Assembly: GCA_963977525.1 (NCBI GenBank)
Contig: CAXBPC010000023.1
Location: 1-64,000, forward strand
Length of the DNA stretch: 64,000 nucleotides
DNA from: Ancylomarina sp963977525
Lineage (GTDB): Bacteria; Bacteroidota; Bacteroidia; Bacteroidales; Marinifilaceae
Direction: 5' to 3'
Under the pieces are notes generated by a model. The model did not search any database. It saw only the letters and a program-made list of their open reading frames with translations, and had not been told where the DNA came from. Made by a program: the position numbers and the translations under genes. This document shows, piece after piece, positions 49,460 through 59,403 of the stretch; position 1 is the first letter of the stretch; each line of letters begins with the position of its first letter.

Positions 49460-52045
49460 ATGAATTTTAATCAATATACCATAAAATCGCAGGAAGCGAT
49501 ACAGCATGCCCAGCAAATTGCTCAGGGCTTTGAGAATTCTCAAGTTGAAAATGCACATTTACTGAAAGCTATTTTTGAGCTTGACGAAAATGTATTGCCC
49601 TTTATTTTAAAAAAGATTGGCATTAATGCTGAGATCTTTCAGAAAACACTTGATCATATCATTCAAAGCTTTGCCAAAGTGCAAGGTGGTGAAATTATGC
49701 TATCGCGTGAATCGGTTAAGACCCTAAATGATGCTTCTAATGTGGCTAAGAAAATGAAAGATGAGTATGTTTCAATTGAGCATCTTCTTTTGGCCATGTT
49801 GAAAGCTAATGATTCGATTTCTTGTTTGATGAAAGATAATGGGATTAATGAAAGCAATCTATCTGCAGCTATTAACGAGTTGCGTAAAGGGCAGAATGTG
49901 ACTTCACAATCTCAGGAAGATACTTACAATACCCTTGATAAATATGCGCGAAACCTCAATAAGCTAGCTAATGATGGCAAGCTAGATCCAGTTATTGGAC
50001 GCGATGAAGAGATTAGAAGGATTTTACAAATTCTTTCGAGACGTACCAAGAATAATCCCATACTTATTGGTGAACCAGGCACGGGTAAAACGGCTATTGC
50101 TGAAGGTTTGGCTCACCGTTTGGTGAAAGGAGACATCCCTGATAATCTTAAGGATAAAATCATTTATTCTTTGGATATGGGAGCCTTAATTGCTGGAGCG
50201 AAGTATAAAGGTGAGTTTGAAGAAAGGTTAAAGGCTGTTGTAAAAGAGGTGATCGCGGAAGATGGCAAAATTGTTCTTTTTATTGATGAGATTCACACAC
50301 TTGTAGGCGCAGGAGGAGGACAAGGTGCTATGGATGCCGCCAACATTTTAAAGCCTGCTCTGGCTCGTGGTGAGTTGCGTGCCATAGGTGCAACTACCCT
50401 GGATGAGTATCAAAAACATTTCGAAAAGGATAAGGCTTTGGAACGTCGTTTCCAGAAGGTGATGATTAGTGAACCTAATAGAGAAAGTGCCATTTCCATT
50501 CTTCGAGGTATTAAAGATAAGTATGAAAGCCATCATAAGGTTAGAATACAGGACAGTGCCATAATTGCTGCGGTTGAACTGTCACAACGCTATATTACTG
50601 ATCGATTTTTGCCTGATAAGGCCATTGACTTAATGGATGAGTCAGCAGCCAAGTTACGAATGGAAATCAACTCCAAACCTGAAGAATTAGATGTTTTTGA
50701 TCGCAAGATTATGCAATTTGAAATTGAGTTAGAGGCCATTAAACGTGATAATGATAAGGCCAAAATTTCTAAGATAAAGAAAGAATTAGCTGATCTTAAG
50801 GAAAGCAGAGAAGGTATTTATGCCAAGTGGCGTTTAGAAAAAGATTTAGTAGATAAAGTGCAATCAGTAAAGGCACAAATAGAAGATCATAAGCAAAAGG
50901 CAGATAGGGCAGAACGAGATGGTGATTTTGGACTAGTTGCTGAATTGCGATATGGGAAAATTAAAGAGGGTGAAGAGCTCTTGAATCAACTTAAAAATGA
51001 TTTGGCAGCCAATCAGGAAAATGCTTTGATTAAAGAGGAAGTAACCAGTGAGGATATTGCTGAGGTTGTGGCAAAATGGACGGGGATTCCTGTTTCTAAG
51101 ATGCTGCAAAGCGATAGAGAGAAACTATTACTACTGGAAGATGAATTGCACAAGAGTGTGGTAGGGCAAGATGAAGCCATTGAATTAGTCTCTGACGCGG
51201 TGCGTCGTTCTCGTGCTGATTTGCAAGATAGCCGTCGTCCGATAGGGAGTTTCTTATTCTTGGGAACAACAGGTGTTGGTAAAACGGAGCTGGCTAAAAC
51301 ATTGGCTGAGTACTTGTTTAATGATGCAAACTCACTCACTAGAATTGATATGAGTGAATATCAGGAGAGACATGCTGTAAGCCGTTTGGTAGGAGCGCCT
51401 CCGGGATATGTGGGTTATGAAGAAGGTGGGCAATTGACAGAAGCCGTTCGTCGCAAACCTTATTCAGTTGTTTTGCTTGATGAGATTGAGAAAGCACATC
51501 CCGATACCTTCAATATTTTATTGCAGGTGCTTGACGAAGGCCGTTTGACTGATAATAAAGGGCGTATTGCTGACTTTAGGAATACCATTATTATTATGAC
51601 ATCGAATATAGGGGCTCATATTATTCAAGATAGATTGGAGAATATTGATATGAATAATCGCATGCATGTTTTGGACGAAACCAAGCTTGAGGTATTGAAG
51701 CTCTTGAAGCAAACAGTGCGTCCTGAGTTCTTGAATCGAATTGACGAAACAGTCATGTTTACACCTCTTAATATCGATGAAGTTAGAGAAATTGTGGAGC
51801 TTCAGATTGATGGACTGAAAAGGATGTTGGCTAAGAAAGATATTCAGCTAGAGGTTAGCGATGTTGTTATTTCACATTTGGCTAAGGTAGGCTTCGAACC
51901 TCAATTTGGTGCCAGACCAATAAAGCGCGTTATACAGCGTTTGATTCTGAATGCTTTGTCAAAAGAAATTTTATCGAGCAGATTACTTCCTGACTCAAGA
52001 ATTAGAGTTGATATGGAAGGTGAGATATTAGTATTTAATAATTAG
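49460..52045 (+). CDS. clpB: ClpB disaggregase (Hsp100), 861 aa
   Basis: Rescues aggregated proteins with DnaK. The Clp_N repeat domain (about 1-145) is followed by NBD1 with Walker A GEPGTGKTAIAEGLA near 205 and Walker B VLFIDEIHTLVGAG near 275. A coiled-coil middle domain (about 405-520) follows, then NBD2 with Walker A GTTGVGKTELAKTLAEYL near 605 and the sensor and C-terminal domains. Length and layout are those of a canonical ClpB. It has its own flanks and no neighbouring chaperone gene. A terminator follows at 52227. Confidence 0.96.
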   Translation: MNFNQYTIKSQEAIQHAQQIAQGFENSQVENAHLLKAIFELDENVLPFILKKIGINAEIFQKTLDHIIQSFAKVQGGEIMLSRESVKTLNDASNVAKKMKDEYVSIEHLLLAMLKANDSISCLMKDNGINESNLSAAINELRKGQNVTSQSQEDTYNTLDKYARNLNKLANDGKLDPVIGRDEEIRRILQILSRRTKNNPILIGEPGTGKTAIAEGLAHRLVKGDIPDNLKDKIIYSLDMGALIAGAKYKGEFEERLKAVVKEVIAEDGKIVLFIDEIHTLVGAGGGQGAMDAANILKPALARGELRAIGATTLDEYQKHFEKDKALERRFQKVMISEPNRESAISILRGIKDKYESHHKVRIQDSAIIAAVELSQRYITDRFLPDKAIDLMDESAAKLRMEINSKPEELDVFDRKIMQFEIELEAIKRDNDKAKISKIKKELADLKESREGIYAKWRLEKDLVDKVQSVKAQIEDHKQKADRAERDGDFGLVAELRYGKIKEGEELLNQLKNDLAANQENALIKEEVTSEDIAEVVAKWTGIPVSKMLQSDREKLLLLEDELHKSVVGQDEAIELVSDAVRRSRADLQDSRRPIGSFLFLGTTGVGKTELAKTLAEYLFNDANSLTRIDMSEYQERHAVSRLVGAPPGYVGYEEGGQLTEAVRRKPYSVVLLDEIEKAHPDTFNILLQVLDEGRLTDNKGRIADFRNTIIIMTSNIGAHIIQDRLENIDMNNRMHVLDETKLEVLKLLKQTVRPEFLNRIDETVMFTPLNIDEVREIVELQIDGLKRMLAKKDIQLEVSDVVISHLAKVGFEPQFGARPIKRVIQRLILNALSKEILSSRLLPDSRIRVDMEGEILVFNN

Positions 52046-52490
52046 TATTAGTTTGCCGAGTTAAAATGAATTCGCATCTAAAAGGTATAATAACAAAAAG
52101 ATTAAGATCATGTTGGTCGATACCTGATGTTATTTATAAAATTTAATTTCAGTACATTAAAAGATGGTATTTCCGATAGGGATTATTAAGTATCTCTAGA
52201 GAGGATATTTTAAATTTTATAATTTCAAAGAGTCACAATTCAAAAATTGTGGCTCTTTTGTTTCTTATCAATGGATAGTTCTGAATCCTGAATGTTATAA
52301 AGTAAATCTGGATTTGTAATTTTAATCGTTCCCATCCTAGTCGTTTTCATTCAGTTTGTAGAACTCTACTTCTGATACAGGATAGAACTATGCATAATTT
52401 TTACATTGCTCAAAATCAAGATGTGTTATACTTACTTATTGGAAATAAGTTTTTAAATTGAAGGGTAATCCAAATTTAAAACCTGATACC
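52046..52490. other. Intergenic region with terminator
   Basis: About 440 nt. It holds the clpB terminator at 52227-52260 and presumably the promoter of the glutamate-synthase-fusion gene. No gene is visible. Confidence 0.4.
52227..52260 (+). terminator. Intrinsic terminator
   Basis: AAAGAGTCACAATT (52227-52240) pairs with AATTGTGGCTCTTT (52245-52258) with one mismatch, then TTGTTTC. Confidence 0.7.
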
Positions 52491-54008
52491 ATGAGCGAAC
52501 CTAAACAAGCTGGTAAGAAGCCTATAGTTGTTGAATTGCAGAAAGATGATGATTTGTATTTTTGTGCATGCGGCGAATCAAAATCGCAACCCTTTTGTGA
52601 TGGATCTCATAAAAGCACATCTTTTAAACCTCTATTTTTTAATCCAGAAGAAACAGGAGAAGCTTATTTATGTATGTGTAAGCAGAGTAAGAATCTACCT
52701 TACTGCGACGGTACACATAAGACTTTAAAGGATGAGGATACCAATAAGAAGCCTGAAGAAAAGAAATCGACATTGGGTGAACCAACTGTAGAAGAACCAA
52801 CTTTAGCCTATATCAAAGCTTTGGCTCGTGATGGTTTGAGCAAAGTAGGACATCATGGTGAAGTTGATGCCATGGGCGTTCCTGGACCTGAATTGCCAAT
52901 GTGGAAAGACATTCAACTATTGGTCGCTCAAATGGCAAGTAAGCCTTTAATGGAGGATGTGCCAGTTGCAAGTGAATTAATTATTGGTCCCAATGCTAAA
53001 AAGCCCTTACGTTTAGATATACCACTCTTTGTTTCCGATATGAGTTTTGGTGCTCTTTCAGAAGAAGCGAAAACTGCACTAGCTAAAGGAGCAGAATTGG
53101 CGGGAACAGGAATTTGCTCAGGTGAAGGTGGCATGCTTGATGAAGAACAAGAGGCTAATAGCAAGTATTTTTATGAATATGCCTCGGCTAAGTTTGGTTT
53201 TGAATGGGACAAGCTGAAACGAGTACAAGCTTTTCATTTTAAAGGTGGACAAGGAGCCAAGACAGGAACAGGTGGTCACTTGCCTGGAAATAAGGTAGTC
53301 GGAAAAATCGCAAAGGTTCGTAAGTTAGAGGAAGGGACGCCAGCTGTTTCGCCACCAACTTTTGATGATTTACATACGGTTGAAGATTTTAAGAATTTTG
53401 CAGATAAGGTTCGTGAAATAACCGGTGGCATACCTATAGGTTTTAAACTTTCGGCTAATCATATAGAGGAAGATATTCAATTTGCTCTCGATGCATCTGC
53501 CGATTATATTATTCTCGATGGCCGTGGTGGTGGAACAGGAGCTGCTCCTTTAATCTTTAGAAATAATATTTCAGTGCCTACGATTCCAGCTTTGGCACGA
53601 GCTCGTAAATACCTCGATCAGCGTAACAGAAAAGATGTGACTTTGATTATAACAGGAGGACTTCGTGTTCCTGATGATTTCATTAAAGCGATGGCTTTAG
53701 GTGCTGATGGTGTAGCATTGGCCAACTCTGCAATTCAATCAATAGGTTGCGTTGCAGCTCGAATGTGCCATACGAATAACTGTCCGGCAGGCGTCGCGAC
53801 TCAAAAGCCCGAATTACGTAAGTTGATTGATGTGAATAAATCGGCTAAACAGCTTTCTAATTTCTTTTCAGCTTCAACGGAACTGATGAAAGTTATGGCA
53901 CGTGCATGTGGTCATCATCATCTGAACCAGTTTAATGAGAATGATATTACAACATGGAAAAAAGAGATGGCAGATTTAACGGGAATTAATTTTGGAGGTG
54001 TAAAATGA
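52491..54008 (+). CDS. Double CDGSH iron-sulfur domain fused to an FMN glutamate-synthase domain, 505 aa
   Basis: Two CDGSH-type [2Fe-2S] sites lie in the first 90 residues: CACGESKSQPFCDGSHKS, and CMCKQSKNLPYCDGTHKT (the second with Thr for Ser). A linker is followed by a GltB-like FMN domain with LRLDIPLFVSDMSFGALSEE, HFKGGQGAKTGTGGHLPGNK, YIILDGRGGGTGAAPLI and CHTNNCPAGVATQ near 440. The last resembles the 3Fe-4S-type cysteine motif in glutamate synthase. It has no amidotransferase domain, so it is probably an FMN oxidoreductase that takes electrons through the CDGSH clusters. The start is the ATG at 52491; a TTG lies upstream. Confidence 0.88.
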   Translation: MSEPKQAGKKPIVVELQKDDDLYFCACGESKSQPFCDGSHKSTSFKPLFFNPEETGEAYLCMCKQSKNLPYCDGTHKTLKDEDTNKKPEEKKSTLGEPTVEEPTLAYIKALARDGLSKVGHHGEVDAMGVPGPELPMWKDIQLLVAQMASKPLMEDVPVASELIIGPNAKKPLRLDIPLFVSDMSFGALSEEAKTALAKGAELAGTGICSGEGGMLDEEQEANSKYFYEYASAKFGFEWDKLKRVQAFHFKGGQGAKTGTGGHLPGNKVVGKIAKVRKLEEGTPAVSPPTFDDLHTVEDFKNFADKVREITGGIPIGFKLSANHIEEDIQFALDASADYIILDGRGGGTGAAPLIFRNNISVPTIPALARARKYLDQRNRKDVTLIITGGLRVPDDFIKAMALGADGVALANSAIQSIGCVAARMCHTNNCPAGVATQKPELRKLIDVNKSAKQLSNFFSASTELMKVMARACGHHHLNQFNENDITTWKKEMADLTGINFGGVK

Positions 54009-54080
54009 TGTTAAAGTAAGGTCTGCCTAAAAAGCATTAAGCGCAAAATATATTTTTATCAACCAATTAACTTATTTAAA

Positions 54081-54506
54081 ATGGGATGCTATAATTCAAT
54101 CGTGATCGAAGCCCCAGCTGAGAAAGTATGGGATGTGTTGAGAAATTTTCATGAGTTATCATGGGCCAGAAATGTGATAACTAAAGTTGAAATTGTAGGG
54201 GATAAACCCTTTTTTGAAGTTGGAGCTAAGAGAATTGTAAATGATAGTTTTTATGAAACCTTATTATCATTTGATAATAAGGCTAAAAAGTTTAGTTATA
54301 GCATAGATGATGGACCTGGAGTAGCTTCAAAAGATAATGTAATCGGATATGTAGGAGAGTTGACCGTTTTCCCTGTTACTGAGAATAATACCTCATTTGT
54401 ATTATGGACTACCACATGGGAATTAGAAAAAAAAGAAGGTGTTGCTGAATTCCTTAATCCTTTATATGAAGCACTCTTACTAGATTTAAAGACTTATATT
54501 ATTTGA
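54081..54506 (+). CDS. SRPBCC-family (polyketide cyclase/START-like) protein, 141 aa
   Basis: A helix-grip fold: CYNSIVIEAPAEKVWDVLRN and FHELSWARNVITKVEIVGDK at the start, then FSYSIDDGPGVASKDNVIGY and FVLWTTTWELEKKEG, ending in a long helix (EALLLDLKTYII). Ligand unknown. It lies 72 bp after the CDGSH fusion gene in the same direction. It is not closely similar to the SRPBCC protein at 47577. Confidence 0.82.
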   Translation: MGCYNSIVIEAPAEKVWDVLRNFHELSWARNVITKVEIVGDKPFFEVGAKRIVNDSFYETLLSFDNKAKKFSYSIDDGPGVASKDNVIGYVGELTVFPVTENNTSFVLWTTTWELEKKEGVAEFLNPLYEALLLDLKTYII

Positions 54507-54581
54507 TTAATTTCTGACGCAGATTCGAAATGATAAATTAAGATTGTCAATGAAAATGAATACATCGTGTATTGTTTTATT

Positions 54582-54621
54582 CTCCCCTTTAGGGGAGATG
54601 CTGAAAGCAGAGGGGTGTTTT
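54582..54621. repeat. Short Bacteroidota intergenic repeat with CTCCCC/GGGGAG hairpin
   Basis: CTCCCC (54582-54587) and GGGGAG (54592-54597) pair over a 4-nt loop; the sequence then runs into GCAGAGGGGTGTTTTA. A related AGGGGTGTTTA end occurs near 28744-28753. It resembles common intergenic repeats in this phylum, from memory. Confidence 0.5.
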
Positions 54622-54641
54622 ACAAATTAGAATTTACATTT

Positions 54642-55097
54642 ATGCAAATAAAAGCTGATAATCCAGAGCAATATATTAAGCAAATCCCTGAAGAAAGGCA
54701 AGCTGCTTTTACTAAATTGAGAAATACGATTCTAAAGAATCTCCCACAGGGTTTTGAAGAATGCATGAGTTATGGTATGATAGGTTATGTGGTGCCACAC
54801 TCACTTTATCCTAGCGGTTATCATTGCGATACAAAATTGCCTTTGCCTTTTATGAATATTGCATCACAAAAGAACTTTGTGGCCTTTTACCATATGGGAA
54901 TTTATGCAAATCAAGAGCTTAAGGAATGGTTTGTTTCGGAATATCCCAAGCATTGTAATTTAAAGCTTGATATGGGAAAATCATGCCTTCGTTTTAAGAA
55001 GGTAGATCAAATTCCCTTTGAATTGATAGGTGAATTGCTTACTAAAATGAGTGTGCAAGAGTGGATCGAGCTTTATGAAAGTAAACTAAAGAAATAG
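54642..55097 (+). CDS. DUF1801-family protein, 151 aa
   Basis: The start MQIKADNPEQYIKQIPEERQ, then NLPQGFEECMSYGMIGYVVP and HSLYPSGYHCDTKLPLPF, and the end KKVDQIPFELIGELLTKM match the DUF1801 pattern. The fold resembles the YdhG/YjbR class; its function is unknown. The start is set at the ATG at 54642; upstream sequence overlaps the intergenic repeat and does not look coding. It lies alone between an SRPBCC gene and the C_GCAxxG_C_C gene. Confidence 0.82.
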   Translation: MQIKADNPEQYIKQIPEERQAAFTKLRNTILKNLPQGFEECMSYGMIGYVVPHSLYPSGYHCDTKLPLPFMNIASQKNFVAFYHMGIYANQELKEWFVSEYPKHCNLKLDMGKSCLRFKKVDQIPFELIGELLTKMSVQEWIELYESKLKK

Positions 55098-55207
55098 AGC
55101 ATGTCAGTTTAAATGAGAAGAGGACCTAAAGTCCTATTTTCTTTGCTAAGTAAGGAATATGCTTACCTTTATCCGCGGCAAATTGAATCACTAATAAAGT
55201 AAATGCG

Positions 55208-55654
55208 ATGAAAGATATTGAAGAAAAAGTGATACACTCATTTTATAATGGAATGAATTGTGCTCAATCTATATTAACGGCTTATGCCGATCATTTGAAA
55301 TTCGATCCAAACTTTGCCTTGTCCGTATCCAGTGGTTTTGGTGGAGGTATGGGAAAACTTCAAAAAACCTGTGGAGCTGTAACAGGATCTTTTATGGCAT
55401 TGGGGATTTATAATTCTCAAAAGCATTACGAGAATATTGAAGCTCGTAATGCAACCAATGAAATGATTCAGAAGTTTACAGTCGATTTTGAGGCCATGCA
55501 TGGTTCGCTTGATTGCAAAGCTCTTTTAGATTGTGATTTCACAACCGATGAGGGTGATAAGAAGTTTAAGGATATGGACCTTAAGAAAAATGTTTGTTCT
55601 AAATGTCTAGCCGATTCAGTTAAACTGATTGAAGGTTTGATAGGAGAGAAATAA
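55208..55654 (+). CDS. C_GCAxxG_C_C family (putative redox) protein, 148 aa
   Basis: Carries the cysteine set of the C_GCAxxG_C_C family: a first Cys in NGMNCAQSIL, KTCGAVTGSFMALG as the CGAxxG core, then two paired cysteines in LDCKALLDCDF and VCSKC near the C-terminus. It probably binds a metal or redox cofactor and is cytoplasmic. The stop codon directly abuts the next gene, so the two are co-transcribed. Confidence 0.88.
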   Translation: MKDIEEKVIHSFYNGMNCAQSILTAYADHLKFDPNFALSVSSGFGGGMGKLQKTCGAVTGSFMALGIYNSQKHYENIEARNATNEMIQKFTVDFEAMHGSLDCKALLDCDFTTDEGDKKFKDMDLKKNVCSKCLADSVKLIEGLIGEK

Positions 55655-56122
55655 ATGATGCAAATAATAGAACTCGTAAGAAGATCGAATATAGAAGCGA
55701 ACAAAAAGTTGATGTCTCAATATTATTTTCTTGAAAAGCTACTTGAAGAATTGAGACAAAAGGGACTAGATTCAGAAATAATAAGCTCAATTAATCAAAA
55801 GATTGAATCGCTTAATATTTTTTTAGGTTCAGATAAAGACTTATTGAAACTGATGTGTAAGAGTCAATATGATATTTTACAATTGCTAGAGAAAGAACTC
55901 AAAATTGTATGCAAGGGACATTATCGCACTATGTGGTTATCTGTAGGCATGGCTGCATTTGGGCTTCCTATAGGTGTTCTATTCGGATTCAGTTTAGGGA
56001 GTATGGCTTATATTGGTTTAGGTTTACCAATGGGAATGCTTATCGGGATGGCTTATGGCACATTTCTCGATAAAAAGGCTCAGGAAGATGGCAAGCAGCT
56101 AGAGACCGAAACTGTGCTCTAA
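55655..56122 (+). CDS. Small membrane protein with glycine-rich helix pair, 155 aa
   Basis: Not recognised. The first about 90 residues are a charged helical domain (LMSQYYFLEKLLEELRQKGL). Two glycine-rich membrane helices follow at about 100-118 and 121-141 (IGLGLPMGMLIGMAYGT). The short C-terminal tail is acidic. Its start (ATGATG) follows the redox-protein stop codon directly, which couples the two genes. The helix pair looks like a membrane anchor, but a role is not evident. Confidence 0.65.
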   Translation: MMQIIELVRRSNIEANKKLMSQYYFLEKLLEELRQKGLDSEIISSINQKIESLNIFLGSDKDLLKLMCKSQYDILQLLEKELKIVCKGHYRTMWLSVGMAAFGLPIGVLFGFSLGSMAYIGLGLPMGMLIGMAYGTFLDKKAQEDGKQLETETVL

Positions 56123-56188
56123 TTTTAATGCATGCACGTCTAAACGATCTCTTAGCTTCAAAAAGGGTATAACAGTCATAAGACAAAA

Positions 56189-56223
56189 AAATCCTGACAA
56201 GAATTTAGCCTGTCAGGATTTTT
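56189..56223. terminator. Bidirectional terminator
   Basis: AAAATCCTGACA (56189-56200) pairs with TGTCAGGATTTT (56212-56223). It lies between converging genes and can serve both. Confidence 0.85.
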
Positions 56224-56246
56224 ATATTTAACTTGTATAAACTAAG

Positions 56247-56269
56247 CCCAGCATTACGCTAATGCTGGG
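56247..56269. repeat. Perfect 10-bp hairpin beside the AsmA gene
   Basis: CCCAGCATTA (56247-56256) pairs perfectly with TAATGCTGGG (56260-56269) over a 3-nt loop. It lies 22 bp downstream of the minus-strand AsmA gene and may add to termination. Confidence 0.6.
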
Positions 56270-56291
56270 GGAGTCGTAAATAAATGGAACT

Positions 56292-59200
56292 CTATTTAAT
56301 CACTTTAACATTCTCCTTAAGCGATTCCGAAATCAGCTTTTTCAAACGTAGCGTTTGCTCCTCCAGTGCGCCTTGCCTTTTGGGATCGTAAAGATGTTTA
56401 TATTGACAAGGAACAAGCTTATATTTCAATTCATCCATTGTACCGCTTACATCTAAGCCCAATCTAACTGGTAATGGCGTATCTGTTACCGATATGTGAT
56501 AATTAAAGTGATTATCCGTATTATGACGACCAGAAATAACGGCTTTGTAATTGTCCATTACAATAAGGAAAGGATATAAATCAATTTCATCTTTAAAGAG
56601 AGTCATCTCAACGCTAAGGCTATCTATAACATTTTCAGTTTTTTGCTTAAACAGGAGTTTACTAGCAATCATGTTGAATGTTTCGGTATCCATAAGTGTC
56701 AGTTCCTGTCCCTGGAAAGCCGCCGCACCACGAATTGTAGATTGCTTAAGAGAATAATCGCTTTTAAGATAAGTCTCTCCAGCTAAATGAAATTCGCCTT
56801 TTCCTTTGAATGATTTTAGCATTGGAATCATTGTGTCAACAGAAGGAATCAGAGCAATGAGTTCGGCAACATCAATATCTAAAAGGTGAAAGTCGATGCC
56901 ACTAAAAAGGTGATTTTTTCTGTCCGAACGGTACATTGCCGTTAACTGCATATTGGCTGCCCTACTCGTAAAACCCATTTGGTCCAGAACAAGCGTACCA
57001 TCTTTAACGGTTAGACCACCTTTAATATTTTCGATAATATTATCATTTACGATAGTCTGATCAATTGTTGTGTTCAATCGTATTTCGACGCCTTTGGGTA
57101 CCATAAATGGGTCGTCTTCAGAGGTGACAGTTTCATTGCTAGCAAGAGTTGAATCTTGACTTCCCATGCCGCTAAAAATGTCCATCAGCTCATAGATATC
57201 GATGTTTTTAGAGACCAAATTAAAGTTCCCTTTAAGCAAGGCTTGCTTGTTAAGATACTTAGAGATGTCGGTAAGTTTACCAGTAAGACTAAAGTCGGAA
57301 TCACCTAAAATTAAATCGGCTTTCTTAATCGCCATTGTGTCGGGATTAAGTGTAAACGATATGTTTGGAATCTCACCCTTTAACTGTTCGCCTAAGTCAT
57401 AAATTGCATCGGAGAAACTGATAGCCACTTCGGGCTGCCATTTAAGGATAAGATTATTTTGCGAGTCGTCGTACTTCAGATTTGTTTTGGCATATAGCTT
57501 TTTAGCATCAAACAGAATAGAGTCTTTGCTAGCGATAACAATTTCTTGACTATTAAGTGTAGAATTGATAAGAGCAATTTCTTGTTTAGCTTTACGTGTT
57601 GGAGTATATTCAAATTGCCCCTTTGCATTATTGGCACTAACAGATAAAGTATCGGCAATGGCATAAATGTTATCAAATTTAAAACGACAGGACGATATGG
57701 GCGCAGAAACGCCTTTTGTCAGCTGATTGATATCGACAGAAAGCTCAAGGTTTTCAGTCGACACACGCATAGTAGGCGACATGCTGATATTCAAGTTTGG
57801 TGCATCAATTCTGATGTTTGCAAACTTAAGGTTTTTATCCAATCTGCTTTGGCTAGGTAGATTAAGCTTAAGCTTTGCCGAAGCCAAGTTCACCTTTATA
57901 CTATCGTTATAGCTTGCATGAAAATTTTGGGTCTCGAAATCGCCAGTTAAATAGATACGGTGATAAGCCTCTTTATCCAAATCAGACTGAGAGAATCGAG
58001 TATGCAAATTGCCATTAAGCGAGCCCTTAATACTGATGTTTTGATCTTTGGGTATAAACGATTTAAAATCGGCTAAGTTAAAATCACCTTTCGAATAGAT
58101 ATCGTAGACTGGTGTTTCCAAAATGTTCCTAATTTCGCCTTTAAGAGAAACCGAACTGTGCTCTATTTTGGCATAACTACTGTTTATAGTCATGTTCGAA
58201 CTCTGGCTTTTATTCAGATCCACCTTAGTCGATATCGATAATTTAATATCTTTCACACTTGGATAACCCGTGTATTTAACTTCACCCTGATAGTAGTCTA
58301 TATGTGTTGTTAAAAGGGGAGTGCTTGTCTCCGATATAAGCCCTGTTACCGATCCCGATACTTTAGCGTAACCCTTAGCCCTTATATCTTTTAGTGGCTC
58401 CGAATAGGCTTTAGGAACAAGAGCTAAAATTTTTTCAATATTCAATGCCTTGGTCGAGTAGCACATGTCGGTCGATATGGAATTATCTTTCAACATGTTT
58501 ACATACCCATAAAATGAGATGGCTTGCTCATCGTTAATTAGGAGTTTAGCCTCCTTAAAATCATAAGAATTTTCAGATAGATTGGTATTAAAAAGTAAGT
58601 GTGTGTCAAATTTCAACTGAGATAAAAGTGTATCACCAGCCATAGAAACCGACATGGCCTTACAAACAAGCTTTAAATCGGAATTGAATAGATTCTTGTT
58701 CTTAGCCTTAGAATTAATTTGTAGATCACAGTTCTGAGCCTCAACATAAAGAGCCATAGAATCGGATGTTGTAAACAGCAATTTATTTAATTGCATATCC
58801 AAATCAAAATACTGTTTCTCTTTGCTGTATTTAAGCTCGAGCTTAGCATTTAAGTTGCTAATATCAGCCTTTCTAAATGTTGACTCATCCGTATACTTGG
58901 CATTAAAATTCTTAAATTCCACATTACTAATGTCGATATCACCAAATGATGATGCTTCATATTCAGCTTCTGACGAATCGGAACTGCTTTTTAAAATATC
59001 GAAATTAGAGTGGCCAAGCGAGTCTATTTTGAAATTCAAATAGCCATCTTCAACAAGAAATGGGTTAAGCTTTATATTGCCGTCCAATAAATACGACATC
59101 ACATTAACCGAAGCTAAGCATTTGGGTGTGTATAAGAGCGTATCCGTTTTCGAGGTATTCGTATTCTCTGTTAAACAGAGTTTAGTGATCTCAAGTCCAA

Positions 59201-59399
59201 AAAACGGATAGGTACTAAAAAAAGTAGGTTCAACTTTCTCGATCATCGTATTGCAGACTAAATATTCTTTTGCCTGTTTATTAACTATTGGCGTTAATTT
59301 CTCTGGTGTAAAAATATACCACAAAGCTATTGCCGCAGTTATTATCAATACAAAAACTAATACCAGTAAAGCTTTACCAACCTTTTTTAATATTTGCAT
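56292..59399 (-). CDS. AsmA-family envelope protein, 1035 aa
   Basis: A very long protein with one N-terminal membrane helix (about 10-30, LLVLVFVLIITAAIALWYIF) and a long periplasmic region of repeating beta strands. Its C-terminal third carries the AsmA_2-like pattern (GEFHLAGETYLKSDYSLKQS, then DLYPFLIVMDNYKAVISGRH). AsmA/TamB-type proteins are long beta-rich, lipid-bridging or envelope-maintenance proteins. Many internal strands alternate hydrophobic and polar residues, as expected of a lipid groove. It ends near a hairpin and follows a small lipocalin-like lipoprotein gene 4 bp upstream. Confidence 0.85.
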   Translation of the reverse strand: MQILKKVGKALLVLVFVLIITAAIALWYIFTPEKLTPIVNKQAKEYLVCNTMIEKVEPTFFSTYPFFGLEITKLCLTENTNTSKTDTLLYTPKCLASVNVMSYLLDGNIKLNPFLVEDGYLNFKIDSLGHSNFDILKSSSDSSEAEYEASSFGDIDISNVEFKNFNAKYTDESTFRKADISNLNAKLELKYSKEKQYFDLDMQLNKLLFTTSDSMALYVEAQNCDLQINSKAKNKNLFNSDLKLVCKAMSVSMAGDTLLSQLKFDTHLLFNTNLSENSYDFKEAKLLINDEQAISFYGYVNMLKDNSISTDMCYSTKALNIEKILALVPKAYSEPLKDIRAKGYAKVSGSVTGLISETSTPLLTTHIDYYQGEVKYTGYPSVKDIKLSISTKVDLNKSQSSNMTINSSYAKIEHSSVSLKGEIRNILETPVYDIYSKGDFNLADFKSFIPKDQNISIKGSLNGNLHTRFSQSDLDKEAYHRIYLTGDFETQNFHASYNDSIKVNLASAKLKLNLPSQSRLDKNLKFANIRIDAPNLNISMSPTMRVSTENLELSVDINQLTKGVSAPISSCRFKFDNIYAIADTLSVSANNAKGQFEYTPTRKAKQEIALINSTLNSQEIVIASKDSILFDAKKLYAKTNLKYDDSQNNLILKWQPEVAISFSDAIYDLGEQLKGEIPNISFTLNPDTMAIKKADLILGDSDFSLTGKLTDISKYLNKQALLKGNFNLVSKNIDIYELMDIFSGMGSQDSTLASNETVTSEDDPFMVPKGVEIRLNTTIDQTIVNDNIIENIKGGLTVKDGTLVLDQMGFTSRAANMQLTAMYRSDRKNHLFSGIDFHLLDIDVAELIALIPSVDTMIPMLKSFKGKGEFHLAGETYLKSDYSLKQSTIRGAAAFQGQELTLMDTETFNMIASKLLFKQKTENVIDSLSVEMTLFKDEIDLYPFLIVMDNYKAVISGRHNTDNHFNYHISVTDTPLPVRLGLDVSGTMDELKYKLVPCQYKHLYDPKRQGALEEQTLRLKKLISESLKENVKVIK

Positions 59400-59403
59400 T
59401 TTA

